Origin: Ramicandelaber brevisporus
Lineage: Eukaryota; Kickxellomycota; Ramicandelaberales; Ramicandelaberaceae
Direction of reading: 5' to 3'
NCBI GenBank assembly: GCA_025201865.1
Contig: MU602668.1
Span: 1 to 64,000, forward strand
DNA: 64,000 bases
Part shown: positions 40,975 through 49,534 of the stretch, piece after piece
Position numbering within the stretch: the first letter of the stretch is position 1
Layout of the letters: every line of letters starts with the position of its first letter
Position numbers and translations under genes: made by a program
The notes under the pieces: model-generated
Told to the model about the DNA's origin: nothing
What the model saw: only the letters and a program-made list of their open reading frames with translations
Database searches by the model: none

Positions 40975-42408
40975 TCAGCGCTTGCCAATGAGATTCTCTT
41001 GCCTGCTGCTGCTTCGACTGTGTGATGACAGCGGTCCACTATGTGGTACATTGGTCATTGATGTCGTTCCGAGTTCAATATCATCATCTGCAGTTCCTGG
41101 CACTACAATGTAGTCGCCGCCGTCATCATCAGCCGATCGTGTGCCGCTGCCGTTTGATGCATCGAAAATGGTTTGAGAAGCACCCGTGTGAGACGGTTTT
41201 CTCCGTCTGTTGGTTTCGGCAATGGCATCGGCCGATGATGGAGCGTCTGTGTCGCGAGTTGAGTTGAGCAAAAACACGCCAATAAAAATGGTGATGAATC
41301 CACTCAACAATGAGATGATATCAACAACATCGGTATCCTCAAAGCCTTGGAAGAGAATGACAGTGGCGACAATGGTGGCAGTTGTGAACATGACATAGTA
41401 GATGGGTGTCACAATGTTGGTGGCAAACTGAGCAAGCGACTTGTTGAAGTAGTTTGTCTGAATGAGAATGCATGCCAGCACCACACCAGCAAACACATAT
41501 GTCGACAGATGCGTCAGCTGATTGTGACCGGCAAATGTCAGCTTGAGTGCAACGCCAAAGCCCTTGCATGCAACAACTGTCAGCGATCCAGCCAGCGAGC
41601 AAATGGTAATGTACACAAGTGGCGTACGAGTGCCCCAGCGAGGTGCATATCGCCAGATCATAAGACTAATCGTGGCAACAGCTGCGGCAGCATACAGCAA
41701 GAATCCAGGCTGTGTTGCATACAACAAAATGTCATCAACCGAGTCAACTGGCTTCTCCTCTGGAGCATGCAGAATCACAATCACCGAGCCCAAGATGCAC
41801 AGTGCACATCCAGCCTTGCCAATAGTGTTGATGCGCTCACCCAAGAACACAGATGCCAAAACGGCGCCAATAATGACCGACAGCGCACCGAGTGGAGTGA
41901 CCAAAATGGCAGGTGCAAAGCTGTATGCAGCAAAGTTGCACAGCTCGCCAATGGCCATCGCAGCCATGCCGCTCCACCACACAATGTTCTTGACATACTG
42001 GAATCCTTCGTTAGCACCTGATCCATATCGAGACGATGTGCTGATCAAACCCTTCTTGGTTAATACAAAGCTACTGCCAATGAGCGCGCTCGATGTCAAG
42101 GCGAGGGCCATTCCAATGTACTTTTCGCCGGTCAATCGAGCCATTCCTGGTGCTGCGCCATTGCCATCCTTCCCAGTTGTGTCATGGGTGGCAGGTTGTG
42201 GATGTTGAGCGACAGCAGCTGAGCGAGTTGCCGCAGTTGGGCCATGGTGACGGTCGCGCGGAGCTGCAGCGACGACACCAACGAACAACCAGCTCGCAGC
42301 AACAAACGCCAACAACAACAGCAGCGACAATCTGCCGCTGGAAACGAATCGTCGCCTTCTGCCAGAACTATTCGTGCTCTGCTGCTGCTGCTGTTTCTGC
42401 GGTCGCAT
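40975..42408 (-). CDS. NIPA-type magnesium transporter
   Basis: A 477-residue multi-pass membrane protein of the NIPA/DUF803 family (drug/metabolite-transporter fold), which move magnesium across plasma or endosomal membranes in animals. The domain starts near residue 93 with YIGMALALTSSALIGSSFVL and the hallmark TKKGLI, followed by WWSGMAAMAIGELCNFAAY, AILVTPLGALSVIIGAVLA and FLGERI. About nine hydrophobic segments fit the family. Upstream is an extra 90 residues: a basic start, a strong hydrophobic stretch (28-50) that could be a signal peptide ending AAA, and a low-complexity linker. The C-terminal 100 residues are a Ser/Asp-rich cytosolic tail. Confidence 0.93.
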   Translation of the reverse strand: MRPQKQQQQQSTNSSGRRRRFVSSGRLSLLLLLAFVAASWLFVGVVAAAPRDRHHGPTAATRSAAVAQHPQPATHDTTGKDGNGAAPGMARLTGEKYIGMALALTSSALIGSSFVLTKKGLISTSSRYGSGANEGFQYVKNIVWWSGMAAMAIGELCNFAAYSFAPAILVTPLGALSVIIGAVLASVFLGERINTIGKAGCALCILGSVIVILHAPEEKPVDSVDDILLYATQPGFLLYAAAAVATISLMIWRYAPRWGTRTPLVYITICSLAGSLTVVACKGFGVALKLTFAGHNQLTHLSTYVFAGVVLACILIQTNYFNKSLAQFATNIVTPIYYVMFTTATIVATVILFQGFEDTDVVDIISLLSGFITIFIGVFLLNSTRDTDAPSSADAIAETNRRRKPSHTGASQTIFDASNGSGTRSADDDGGDYIVVPGTADDDIELGTTSMTNVPHSGPLSSHSRSSSRQENLIGKR

Positions 42409-43212
42409 CCGTTGACAACGTTAAAAGCAAGCCTCGGTCTGTACAACTATACAATCAAAAGAGCAGCGTGTGCAAGTGTATGACGGACAACAGTTTGATG
42501 CTGGTGCTGATGCTTATGTTGCAGGGAAAAAAGGATGAGTTACGAGAGGCTGCAGAATAAAGGAGACTGGAAATTTATGATGGATGCGTCGTGCAGAAAG
42601 AAAAGAAAGGGAAAAAAGAGATGAAAAAAAAACAAAGCAAAGCAAGTGAGAGAGAGAAGCAACATGTGCTTGCCCAAAAAAAAAAACATATATACCGCAG
42701 GCTGGGCCATCATCCGAAAATACCAACATCCGCTGGTTGGTTAGTTGGCTGGCTCGGATCCTTGTGCTAACAGAACATCGCGTCCGGTGCCGTCTTCTGA
42801 AGATCCAGCCTCAATGAGCATGCCAAGATCATTCATGGATTCTCATGTGGATCGGATGTGTGCGTGTGCAATATGCTCACTCCCCCGAATTTGGATGATG
42901 CCACGTCGACAGTTTTGCGTTGACTTTATCCTGTGCGGTTTTGAATAGAAAACAATACAACACAACACAGAACAGTTTCTTTTTTCTATCTTTTTCCCTG
43001 CCTAACGTAGATTGAGCTTCGTGATGGTCGGCTTCTGCGATATCGTCAACGTTGCCGGCGTCATCTTTCTGGTACGAATACTGCTTTCCCCGCGCGCGAT
43101 CACGATCCTTGCCAGCGTTCAGACGATGTAGTAGATCTTCGACTCGCAATGTATGTGACCGAAACTAGCGACACTGACACAACATCCCGTATCCACCAAC
43201 TATCCCCCGCAT
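42409..43212. promoter_or_regulatory. Upstream region of NIPA gene, with small-gene candidates
   Basis: Contains the leader of the NIPA-type gene and a TATA-like element (GGTATATATG on the minus strand, about 42687-42696), roughly 280 bases upstream of its ATG. The right part overlaps a candidate minus-strand exon, listed separately. No other gene is supported. Confidence 0.45.
42877..43164 (-). other. ATG-less open stretch, possible internal exon
   Basis: 95 open minus-strand codons beginning directly after CGCTAG (acceptor-like). The first 60 read as non-repetitive protein: SHTLRVEDLLHRLNAGKDRD, then KQYSYQKDDAGNVDD and IAEADHHEAQSTL. The rest becomes A/T-rich and intron-like. No ATG lies in the frame. 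A possible 3' exon with frame MNDLGMLIEAGSSEDGTG follows (about 42740-42840), joinable in frame only through a GC-type donor after CAATCTACGTTAG. A possible 5' exon begins with ATG at 43280. Family unknown. Confidence 0.3.
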
Positions 43213-43440
43213 TTGATTATGATGTGTGCTATACTTATTATACGTATTATACAGACGGCGCTTGGGTTCATGTACGACATGGAGTTACCACAATTTGTCG
43301 AAACGAAACATCTAGATACCGATCCACATGCAGTTGCAAAAGCGTGTTATACCGCGGCCATCATTTACGGCATCTTATTTGCGACATGCTGCTTCTCTGA
43401 TTTCATGAAGCGACGCGCCATCAGTAGACGCCTTAGATAA
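43213..43440 (+). CDS. Candidate small membrane protein
   Basis: A 75-residue frame (56 residues if started at the ATG at 43270). It has a hydrophobic segment ACYTAAIIYGILFATCCF followed by a basic tail FMKRRAISRRLR, the layout of a single-pass protein with a cytosolic basic end. An A/T-rich tract ending in ATACAG just before 43255 could instead be an intron end. It overlaps the possible first exon of the minus-strand candidate, so both cannot be right as drawn. Confidence 0.35.
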   Translation: MIMMCAILIIRIIQTALGFMYDMELPQFVETKHLDTDPHAVAKACYTAAIIYGILFATCCFSDFMKRRAISRRLR

Positions 43441-43558
43441 AAAAAAACCACGTTCGAATTAATACTAATAAAAAAGCGCCATATATTAAATGTACTTTTC
43501 AATCTCTTTTGTTTGTTCTAGTTTTAGTTTTAGTTTTTAATCTCGATACATTCGGCTG

Positions 43559-44872
43559 TTATTCGTCATCTTCATCTCCACCAGCAAACGTAGTGCGCTT
43601 GCCCTCAAACTCAATGGCAGTACCAGTCTTGAACAGCACTTCCTTGTTAGACTCATCCAGCTTCTTTGGACCCATGCGTGCCCTCTTGTTATCGCCCTCC
43701 TCGCCTTCATTCTGCGGTCTCTTCTTGCCTGCACGCTGCATTCCGTATGCTTCTGGGTTGCCTCTCTTTGTAGCCTCCAACGAACCGTATTCAACTTTAA
43801 GCCTACGACCATCCAAAAAGTGCTTCTTTCTTTCCTTCAATGCCGCAGTTGCCGAGTCTTGCTCTTCATAATCAACATATGCAAATCCTTTGCACTTGCC
43901 AGTGTCCTCGAATGTCATTAGTCTAATCTTGCGGATCTTTCCAAACTGCTCAAACAATGGCCGCATCGTCAGCTTGGTTGTGTTGAATGACAAATTGCCT
44001 ACAAACAATGTTGGACTGATCCACTTTTCTGCACTCTTCTTCTTGTTGCCGTCAGCATCGACATCTTCGCGCTTTGGACGGCCAGTCTTGTCGAAGTTGG
44101 ATGCATCCTTGATGAGAACTGCGCGGCCATGCATCTTAGTTTCAGAGAGTGCCAATGCCTCCTTTGCAGCTTGCTCATTGGCAAAATCAACGTAGGCGAA
44201 GCCCTTGATCTCACCTTTGCCTTTGAGTGGCATCTTCAAGCGAGTGATGAGACCGCGGTTGAGTTTCTTTGAATCGCCAGCATCGACATCGGAGTCGTCT
44301 GAGTGATGATGAGATTGCTTGCCGCATTTGGAGAAGAATGAATAAATGTCTGCTGCGGTTGTGGTGTATCGCAGGTTGCCAATCCACACTGAATAAGGTG
44401 AGCGCTCCTTCTTTTTCTTTGGCTTCTTAGTCTCCTTTGACTCGTCATCGCTGTTGTCATCACTGTCATCATCAGAGCCACTGGCAGCAGATTTCTCATC
44501 ATCATCAACATCCTTCTCACCATCATCATCGTTCTTTGTCTTTGATTTGTCTGTATCAGCATTCTCGCCGTCCTTCGCATTATCATCATCATCATTATCG
44601 TTATCGTTATCGTTATCGCTGGCTTCGTTGTCTGATGCTGATTGCTGTTTAGACTTTGACTTCTTCGACTTCTTCTCTTTGCTGTCCTTCTTACTGCTGG
44701 ATTTGGATTTGGATGCTGCTTTGGCTTTTTTGGCCTCTGCCTTTGCCTTTGCCTTAGCCTTCTTGGCCTCCGCCTTCTCAACTGCTCTGAGAGTCTCCGC
44801 TGGCGGTGCTGAAGTTGGCTTCAAACTGGTAAAGTCAAAAGAATCCTCGCTGTCTTGATCTACTCTTGTCAT
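43559..44872 (-). CDS. Nucleolar RNA-binding protein with two RRMs (Nop13-like)
   Basis: A 437-residue protein expected in the nucleolus in pre-ribosome assembly. Residues 1-155 are a charged region: Lys/Ala-rich, then Asp/Asn/Ser repeats and further Lys/Glu. RRM1 (about 157-257) has SVWIGNLRYTT and GFAYVDFANEQAA, with a His/Ser/Asp insertion. GRAVLIKDASNFDKTGRP between the domains matches the linker characteristic of Nop13. RRM2 (about 285-365) has TLFVGNLSFNTT and CKGFAYVDYEEQ. The tail is basic then acidic. Start at 44872: the upstream frame is leader sequence. Divergent from the BAR-SH3 gene. Confidence 0.88.
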   Translation of the reverse strand: MTRVDQDSEDSFDFTSLKPTSAPPAETLRAVEKAEAKKAKAKAKAEAKKAKAASKSKSSSKKDSKEKKSKKSKSKQQSASDNEASDNDNDNDNDDDDNAKDGENADTDKSKTKNDDDGEKDVDDDEKSAASGSDDDSDDNSDDESKETKKPKKKKERSPYSVWIGNLRYTTTAADIYSFFSKCGKQSHHHSDDSDVDAGDSKKLNRGLITRLKMPLKGKGEIKGFAYVDFANEQAAKEALALSETKMHGRAVLIKDASNFDKTGRPKREDVDADGNKKKSAEKWISPTLFVGNLSFNTTKLTMRPLFEQFGKIRKIRLMTFEDTGKCKGFAYVDYEEQDSATAALKERKKHFLDGRRLKVEYGSLEATKRGNPEAYGMQRAGKKRPQNEGEEGDNKRARMGPKKLDESNKEVLFKTGTAIEFEGKRTTFAGGDEDDE

Positions 44873-45184
44873 CTTCTTATTCGCTTTTGTTTTTGTTTTT
44901 GTTTTTGTTTTAATGATTTTGAGTGTGGGAGGAGAAGGGGGAATTAAAAGTGTGTTTGTTTCAAGAGGCCTTGATGCCGAGCGTTGTCCGGTATTGGCAT
45001 TGGCCAATCGTACGACGCAGAAGCCTCTCTCTTCGCCTCTCTTCTCTCGCAGACATCCCCACTTTCGACAACATCTATTTTTGCGACACGACAAAGACAG
45101 CGTCAGCGACAAAGACAGCGACAAAGACAACACATCTGCGACAGAGACGGGGGCAGGGACAAAGACAAAGTACATTACAGCTCT
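44873..45184. promoter_or_regulatory. Divergent promoter, Nop13-like / BAR-SH3
   Basis: 312 bases between start codons. Contains a (TTTTTG)n run next to the Nop13-like start and a GACAAAGACAGC repeat (about 45088-45170) in the BAR-SH3 leader. Confidence 0.5.
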
Positions 45185-46972
45185 ATGGGTCTCTCTGACG
45201 GTTTTCTCAAGCTCAAGCAGTGGACAACTGATAAGATTGGCGGCGGTGAGCGTGCCCTCGAAGGCACTGATGAAGCTCGCCGCCTGGATGACGAAACCGA
45301 GTCGCGTCGTTTCGGTACCAACAACTTTCGCGACGCTATGGTTCTCTACTGCACTCAAATCGACAAGCGTAAAAAGTCATCGGAGCGCTCAGGTGGCAAG
45401 GTCACTCCACTCGAGAATCTTGCCAGTACAATGTCATCTCTTGGTGGAATGTTGGATGGATCGATGGTGTACTCACAGCAGCTGACAGTGTTGGGAGAAG
45501 CCGAAGCAGCGATTGCAGCAGCCCACGCAGACTTTGCGCAAATTGCCAACGAAGAATACCTGCCACATTTGGACAAGGCTTATGACGATTTGAGAGAATA
45601 CAACGATTTGAAAGGCAGATTTGCGACTTGCAAGAAGGACTTGGCTCAGAAGCAAATGAAGGCCAGATCGGCTACAAAGGAGCAGACCTACATTGAAGAA
45701 GACTTGAGAGCATCAAAGGCCAGATATGATGAGGCTCAGCATGATGTCATCCAGAAAATGATTACAATTGTGGACAATGATGGCCAAAATGTCGTTGATT
45801 TGCAGAACTTTTATCAGTCCCAGTTGGCGTATTACAAGGCTGGCTATGAGGCTCTTCAAGCAATTGAGCAGGAGATGAATAGATTGGCCGCTGTACGAAT
45901 CCCAACTGCTCATGAGCGATTCAACTTTGATGCATTGTACTCGGATAGACCGAGAGTGACAAACACCGGAACAATCCGACAGACACCAACTAATACTACT
46001 GCCACTACCACGGCATCAGATGCTCCACCACCAATGCCAACTCGCCGTCAGACTGCAGTTGCTCCAGCGAGTGAAGCTCCTCCACCGATGCCTGCGCGTC
46101 GCAATTCTCCTCGCCAGGATGACTCTGACGACGATGATTCCTGGAGCGTTGCCAGCCGTGCCGACTCTATGAGACGTCCTTCTGTCGCCACCTCGCCACC
46201 TGCTCCAGCTCTGCCTAAGCGCAATGTTCCTGCACCACCACCTCCCGAGGAACCCAAGAAGGTCCAACGTAAGGTTCTGTTCGATTTCACAGCTGAGGAT
46301 GAGACTGAGCTCTCGCTGATTGAAGGCGATATCATCACTGTCATCAATCAGGATGATCCAGGTTGGTGGATGGGTCTTGTATTCGACTCCCGTACAAACC
46401 AAGAATATGAAGGTTTGTTCCCAGTCGACTACACTGAGCCATATGAAGAGCCCAAGCCTGAACCTCCAGCGCCTCCAGCGCCAGCACCTGCTCCAGCCCG
46501 CCGTCCGGCACCTACACCACCGGCTCCAGCTCAGGCAGCTGAGCCATCATATCCACCACCTGCATACTCCGAGCCAGCTCCACCACAGCCACAATCACGG
46601 CCACAGCCGCGACCAGCTGTCCAGCCACCAGCTCCTGCAGCGACTCCATCATGGCAGCGACCAGCAGCTACTTCGAAGCCAGCTTACACTCCAGCGCCAG
46701 CTTCTAGTCAGCAACCAGTCAGTATGCCAACTCCTGCAATTCCATCGGCTGCCTCAAAGCCATCTTACTCAAAGCCAGCTCACGCACCTGCCCCGGCGAT
46801 GCCATCCGCTGCCTCAAAGCCTGCTGGACCTCGCATTCCTGCACCAGCTCCTCCACCTCCAACAGCCGCAGCAGCTCCGGCAGTTGGTCCATGTGGCGAG
46901 TGTGGCTGTGACGACTTCTTGGCTCATGCATTCAAGAAGGGAGTCTGCAGCAACTGCTTCCACAGACACTAA
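45185..46972 (+). CDS. BAR-domain and SH3-domain membrane-curvature protein
   Basis: A 595-residue peripheral membrane protein of the amphiphysin/endophilin/Gvp36 group, acting in endocytosis or vesicle traffic. Residues 1-245 form a helical BAR domain (GLSDGFLKLKQWTTDKIG start, long Lys/Glu-rich coiled helices, YQSQLAYYKAGYEALQ near its end). A Pro/Ser linker follows. The SH3 domain (about 360-420) has VLFDFTAEDETELSL, GWWMGLV and GLFPVDYTE. The tail from 420 to 565 is Pro/Ala-rich and should bind other SH3 proteins. The last 28 residues carry a Cys/His motif CGECGCDDFLAHAFKKGVCSNCF ending in HRH: C-x2-C-x-C, then C-x2-C-x-H, likely zinc binding. Start at 45185; upstream codons are repeat-derived. 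Confidence 0.9.
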   Translation: MGLSDGFLKLKQWTTDKIGGGERALEGTDEARRLDDETESRRFGTNNFRDAMVLYCTQIDKRKKSSERSGGKVTPLENLASTMSSLGGMLDGSMVYSQQLTVLGEAEAAIAAAHADFAQIANEEYLPHLDKAYDDLREYNDLKGRFATCKKDLAQKQMKARSATKEQTYIEEDLRASKARYDEAQHDVIQKMITIVDNDGQNVVDLQNFYQSQLAYYKAGYEALQAIEQEMNRLAAVRIPTAHERFNFDALYSDRPRVTNTGTIRQTPTNTTATTTASDAPPPMPTRRQTAVAPASEAPPPMPARRNSPRQDDSDDDDSWSVASRADSMRRPSVATSPPAPALPKRNVPAPPPPEEPKKVQRKVLFDFTAEDETELSLIEGDIITVINQDDPGWWMGLVFDSRTNQEYEGLFPVDYTEPYEEPKPEPPAPPAPAPAPARRPAPTPPAPAQAAEPSYPPPAYSEPAPPQPQSRPQPRPAVQPPAPAATPSWQRPAATSKPAYTPAPASSQQPVSMPTPAIPSAASKPSYSKPAHAPAPAMPSAASKPAGPRIPAPAPPPPTAAAAPAVGPCGECGCDDFLAHAFKKGVCSNCFHRH

Positions 46973-47065
46973 ACCTCTCTTTCTCACAAATCATCATCTT
47001 TCTCACTCTTTCCCACTCTTTCTTTCTTTCTTTTTATGACCGCAATATCTTTCAAAGTGTTTTCT

Positions 47066-47914
47066 TTATAGCTTAGAAGAATCATCAAGTAGAGGAATGC
47101 CTACAATCTCTTGCAGCTGCCGAACCGCATCCTTGGTGTGTCCAATCTTGACATGGATTGCTCTAATGCCCAACTTTTGTGCACCACGCACGTTCAGTTC
47201 GATGTCATCCAAGAAAGCCGCCTGTGCTGGTTCGACATTGACACGTTTGCACGCAAGCTCAAATATGGCACGATCCGGCTTGCGCAGCCCTGTCTCGGCA
47301 GAGCCTACAAAGCTATCAAACAAGTTGGCTGCAGTAAAGTTGGAGTCCGTCATTAAAGACAAGAGCTCGGCATCACCGCTAGCATCAGCCACAGCTTGGC
47401 CAGCCGTCCGAAGCTGCGTAGCTCTTGCAGGATTACCAGCAATGTCAACGGCGGCTGGATAGTTGTTGGACACGGCAATGACCTTGAACTTCCCACTTGC
47501 TCTCAATTTGCGAATAGCTGCCACAATATGCTCATCAAATGCACTGGCTTGCTTCATCATGTCCAAGAACAAGCGCCGGCCATCAATGTACGGCAGATTG
47601 CCCTCGACCACGTGGCTGCTCGTTTGACCACCAGCTTTACGATTCCGTTCAACATACTTGCGATACGCTTGTTTGTTGAACTCGACATTGTTCAACTGCC
47701 TGGTGAAATCTGCAAAAAAGTCTGCATAGCTCGAATAGCGTCCAGTCTCGAGACGCTGGAATGCGCCATGCTCGGCACCGTGGGCAGCAATCGCCACGTT
47801 GATGTAGTGCGGAGGCAAGCCGAGCTTCTTTTCGTAGCTGGCAATGGTGATGAATGGCGAACGCATCACCACACCGCCAATGTCGAAGAATACCGCCTTG
47901 ATGATGTCGCCCAT
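47066..47914 (-). CDS. HAD-superfamily hydrolase (epoxide-hydrolase N-domain / ACAD10-like)
   Basis: A 282-residue haloacid-dehalogenase-like protein. The nucleophile motif is VFFDIGGVV (Asp11); the second motif-I Asp is replaced by Gly, as in the branch containing the N-terminal domains of soluble epoxide hydrolase and ACAD10, so activity may differ from classical phosphatases. Motif II is VIAVSNN. Motif III has KPDRAIFELACKRV and motif IV LDDIELNVRGAQKLG. The helical cap lies at about 20-120. Substrate unknown. Head-to-head with the methionine aminopeptidase gene (228 bases), tail-to-tail with the BAR-SH3 gene (93 bases). Confidence 0.88.
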   Translation of the reverse strand: MGDIIKAVFFDIGGVVMRSPFITIASYEKKLGLPPHYINVAIAAHGAEHGAFQRLETGRYSSYADFFADFTRQLNNVEFNKQAYRKYVERNRKAGGQTSSHVVEGNLPYIDGRRLFLDMMKQASAFDEHIVAAIRKLRASGKFKVIAVSNNYPAAVDIAGNPARATQLRTAGQAVADASGDAELLSLMTDSNFTAANLFDSFVGSAETGLRKPDRAIFELACKRVNVEPAQAAFLDDIELNVRGAQKLGIRAIHVKIGHTKDAVRQLQEIVGIPLLDDSSKL

Positions 47915-48142
47915 TCTGTTGCTCTATGTGAAAGTCGTCGCTACTTCTGCTGTTATTGTTGTTGCTGTTGCTGTTGCTGTTGCTTGTGATACCATGAACA
48001 AAGTGCGAAGACAAGAGACGGAGAAAGACAAGAGAAAGAGACACACGAATCGCGGAAGATTGAATAGACTGCTCTTCAAGCGCTTCGGCATCTTCAAACG
48101 GCGTTATTTTCTTTTCTTTTCACCAGATCAGCGCGCATCGAG

Positions 48143-49493
48143 ATGACACCAGAACAGTTGAATCCGTCTCCGAAGCAAGAGGAGCCAGCAGCACCACTGT
48201 GCCAACGGCCCTCGTGCGGCAAGCCTGCGAAGCTCCAATGTCCAACCTGCGTCAAAACGGCTCTTCCGCCGGCCCATTACTGCTCAAACGACTGCTTCAA
48301 GGGCTCTTGGAACTTGCACAAGCTATGCCACGTGCGGCAAGCCTGCGAAGCTCCAATGTCCAACCTGCGTCAAAACGGCTCTTCCGCCGGCCCATTACTG
48401 CTCAAACGACTGCTTCAAGGGCTCTTGGAACTTGCACAAGTTATGCCACTTACCCACTGGTACTGTATCCACCGTATCAGCAGTAGCAACAGCAGCAGCT
48501 AAATCCCAGAGCAATCCAGCCACTGGTGGTGGTGATGACGTTGAAAAGACTATCGAGTTTGATCCATTCCCAGAAAAGGCATATCATTGCAAGCTCCGTG
48601 CGAGATATCCACTGTCACCGACGAGAGCAGTACCAGCGCATATTAAACGACCAGAGTATGCCAAAACTGGCAGATCGTTGCAAGAGGAGATTCATGGCAG
48701 ACAGGGCAAGATGCTCGTGCTGAAGCCGGAGGAGCGAGATGAGATTCGACGGATTGCAAAGCTGGGACGAGAAGTGCTGGATGCTGGTGCTCGCGCCATT
48801 AAAGCTGGTGTCACTACCGATGAGATTGACCGCATCATCCACGAGGAAACCATCAAGCGAGATGCATATCCATCCCCGCTGAACTATTACGGCTTCCCGA
48901 AGTCATGCTGCACATCTGTGAACGAGGTGATTTGCCACGGAATCCCGGACCGTCGTCCACTGGAGAATGGAGATATTGTGAACTTGGATGTAACAATCTA
49001 CAAGGACGGATTCCATGCGGATTTGAACGAAACGTACTTTGTTGGCGAGGTTGACGACGATTCGCGAAAGTTGGTTCAGGCCACCTACGATGCATTGCAT
49101 TTGGCCATTAAGGAAGTTTGCAAGCCTGGTGCCAAGTACCGTGATATTGGCGGTGTCATTCAGGCCCACACTGACAAGTTTGATCTGTCAGTTGTTCGCA
49201 GAATCTACGGCCACGGCATTGGCAAGCTGTTCCACGCACTGCCCAATGTCGCCCACTATGCAAACAACAAGATGGTGGGAGTCATGCAGCCCGGCCACTG
49301 CTTTACGATTGAGCCCATGGTTAACTTGGGCACGCATAAAGAAGAATGCTGGATGGATGGCTGGACTGTGACCACCGTGGATTACAAACGCAGTGCACAG
49401 TTTGAGCACATGATCCTCATTACGGAGGATGGCTGTGAGATCTTGACCGAAAGACTTGAGAACTCGCCTGGATTCGATAGACTTAGTAACTAA
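48143..49493 (+). CDS. Methionine aminopeptidase 1, split by a frameshifting tandem duplication
   Basis: MetAP1 removes the initiator methionine from nascent proteins at the ribosome. The N-terminal zinc finger (CxxxxCGKPAKLQCPTC, HYCSNDCF, HKLCH) starts at the ATG at 48143. The catalytic pita-bread domain has NLDVTIYKDGFHADLNE (two Asp ligands), GHGIGKLFH (His), FTIEPMVN (Glu) and QFEHMILIT (Glu), all present. The two parts are in different frames because the finger-coding DNA is duplicated by a 118-base direct repeat (48213-48330 and 48331-48448), and 118 is not a multiple of three. One copy would give an ordinary full-length protein. A weak intron (48332-48440, GTGCGG to CACAAG) could restore the frame with a three-residue LCH duplication. 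Otherwise only internal starts downstream would give active-domain product. Confidence 0.9.
48213..48448 (+). repeat. 118-bp exact tandem duplication inside MetAP1
   Basis: Two adjacent 118-base copies (48213-48330, 48331-48448) differing at a single base (C in AAGCTATGCC, T in AAGTTATGCC). The unit covers the second half of the zinc finger and shifts the downstream frame. Confidence 0.97.
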
Positions 49494-49534
49494 ATCAAAC
49501 TCATTTATTAAAAAGAACAAGAATAAAACTCTAT

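Noticed and set aside
41347-42208. Two overlapping plus-strand frames above 220 codons
   Set aside because: Antisense to the transmembrane part of the NIPA-type transporter.
46320-47039. 239-codon plus-strand frame rich in Gln, Leu and His
   Set aside because: Alternative frame of the Pro/Ala-rich tail of the BAR-SH3 gene.
48332-48440. Accepting a 109-base intron as the definite MetAP1 structure
   Set aside because: Frame is restored but the donor GTGCGG is weak and the sequence is an exact exon duplication; kept only as a hypothesis.
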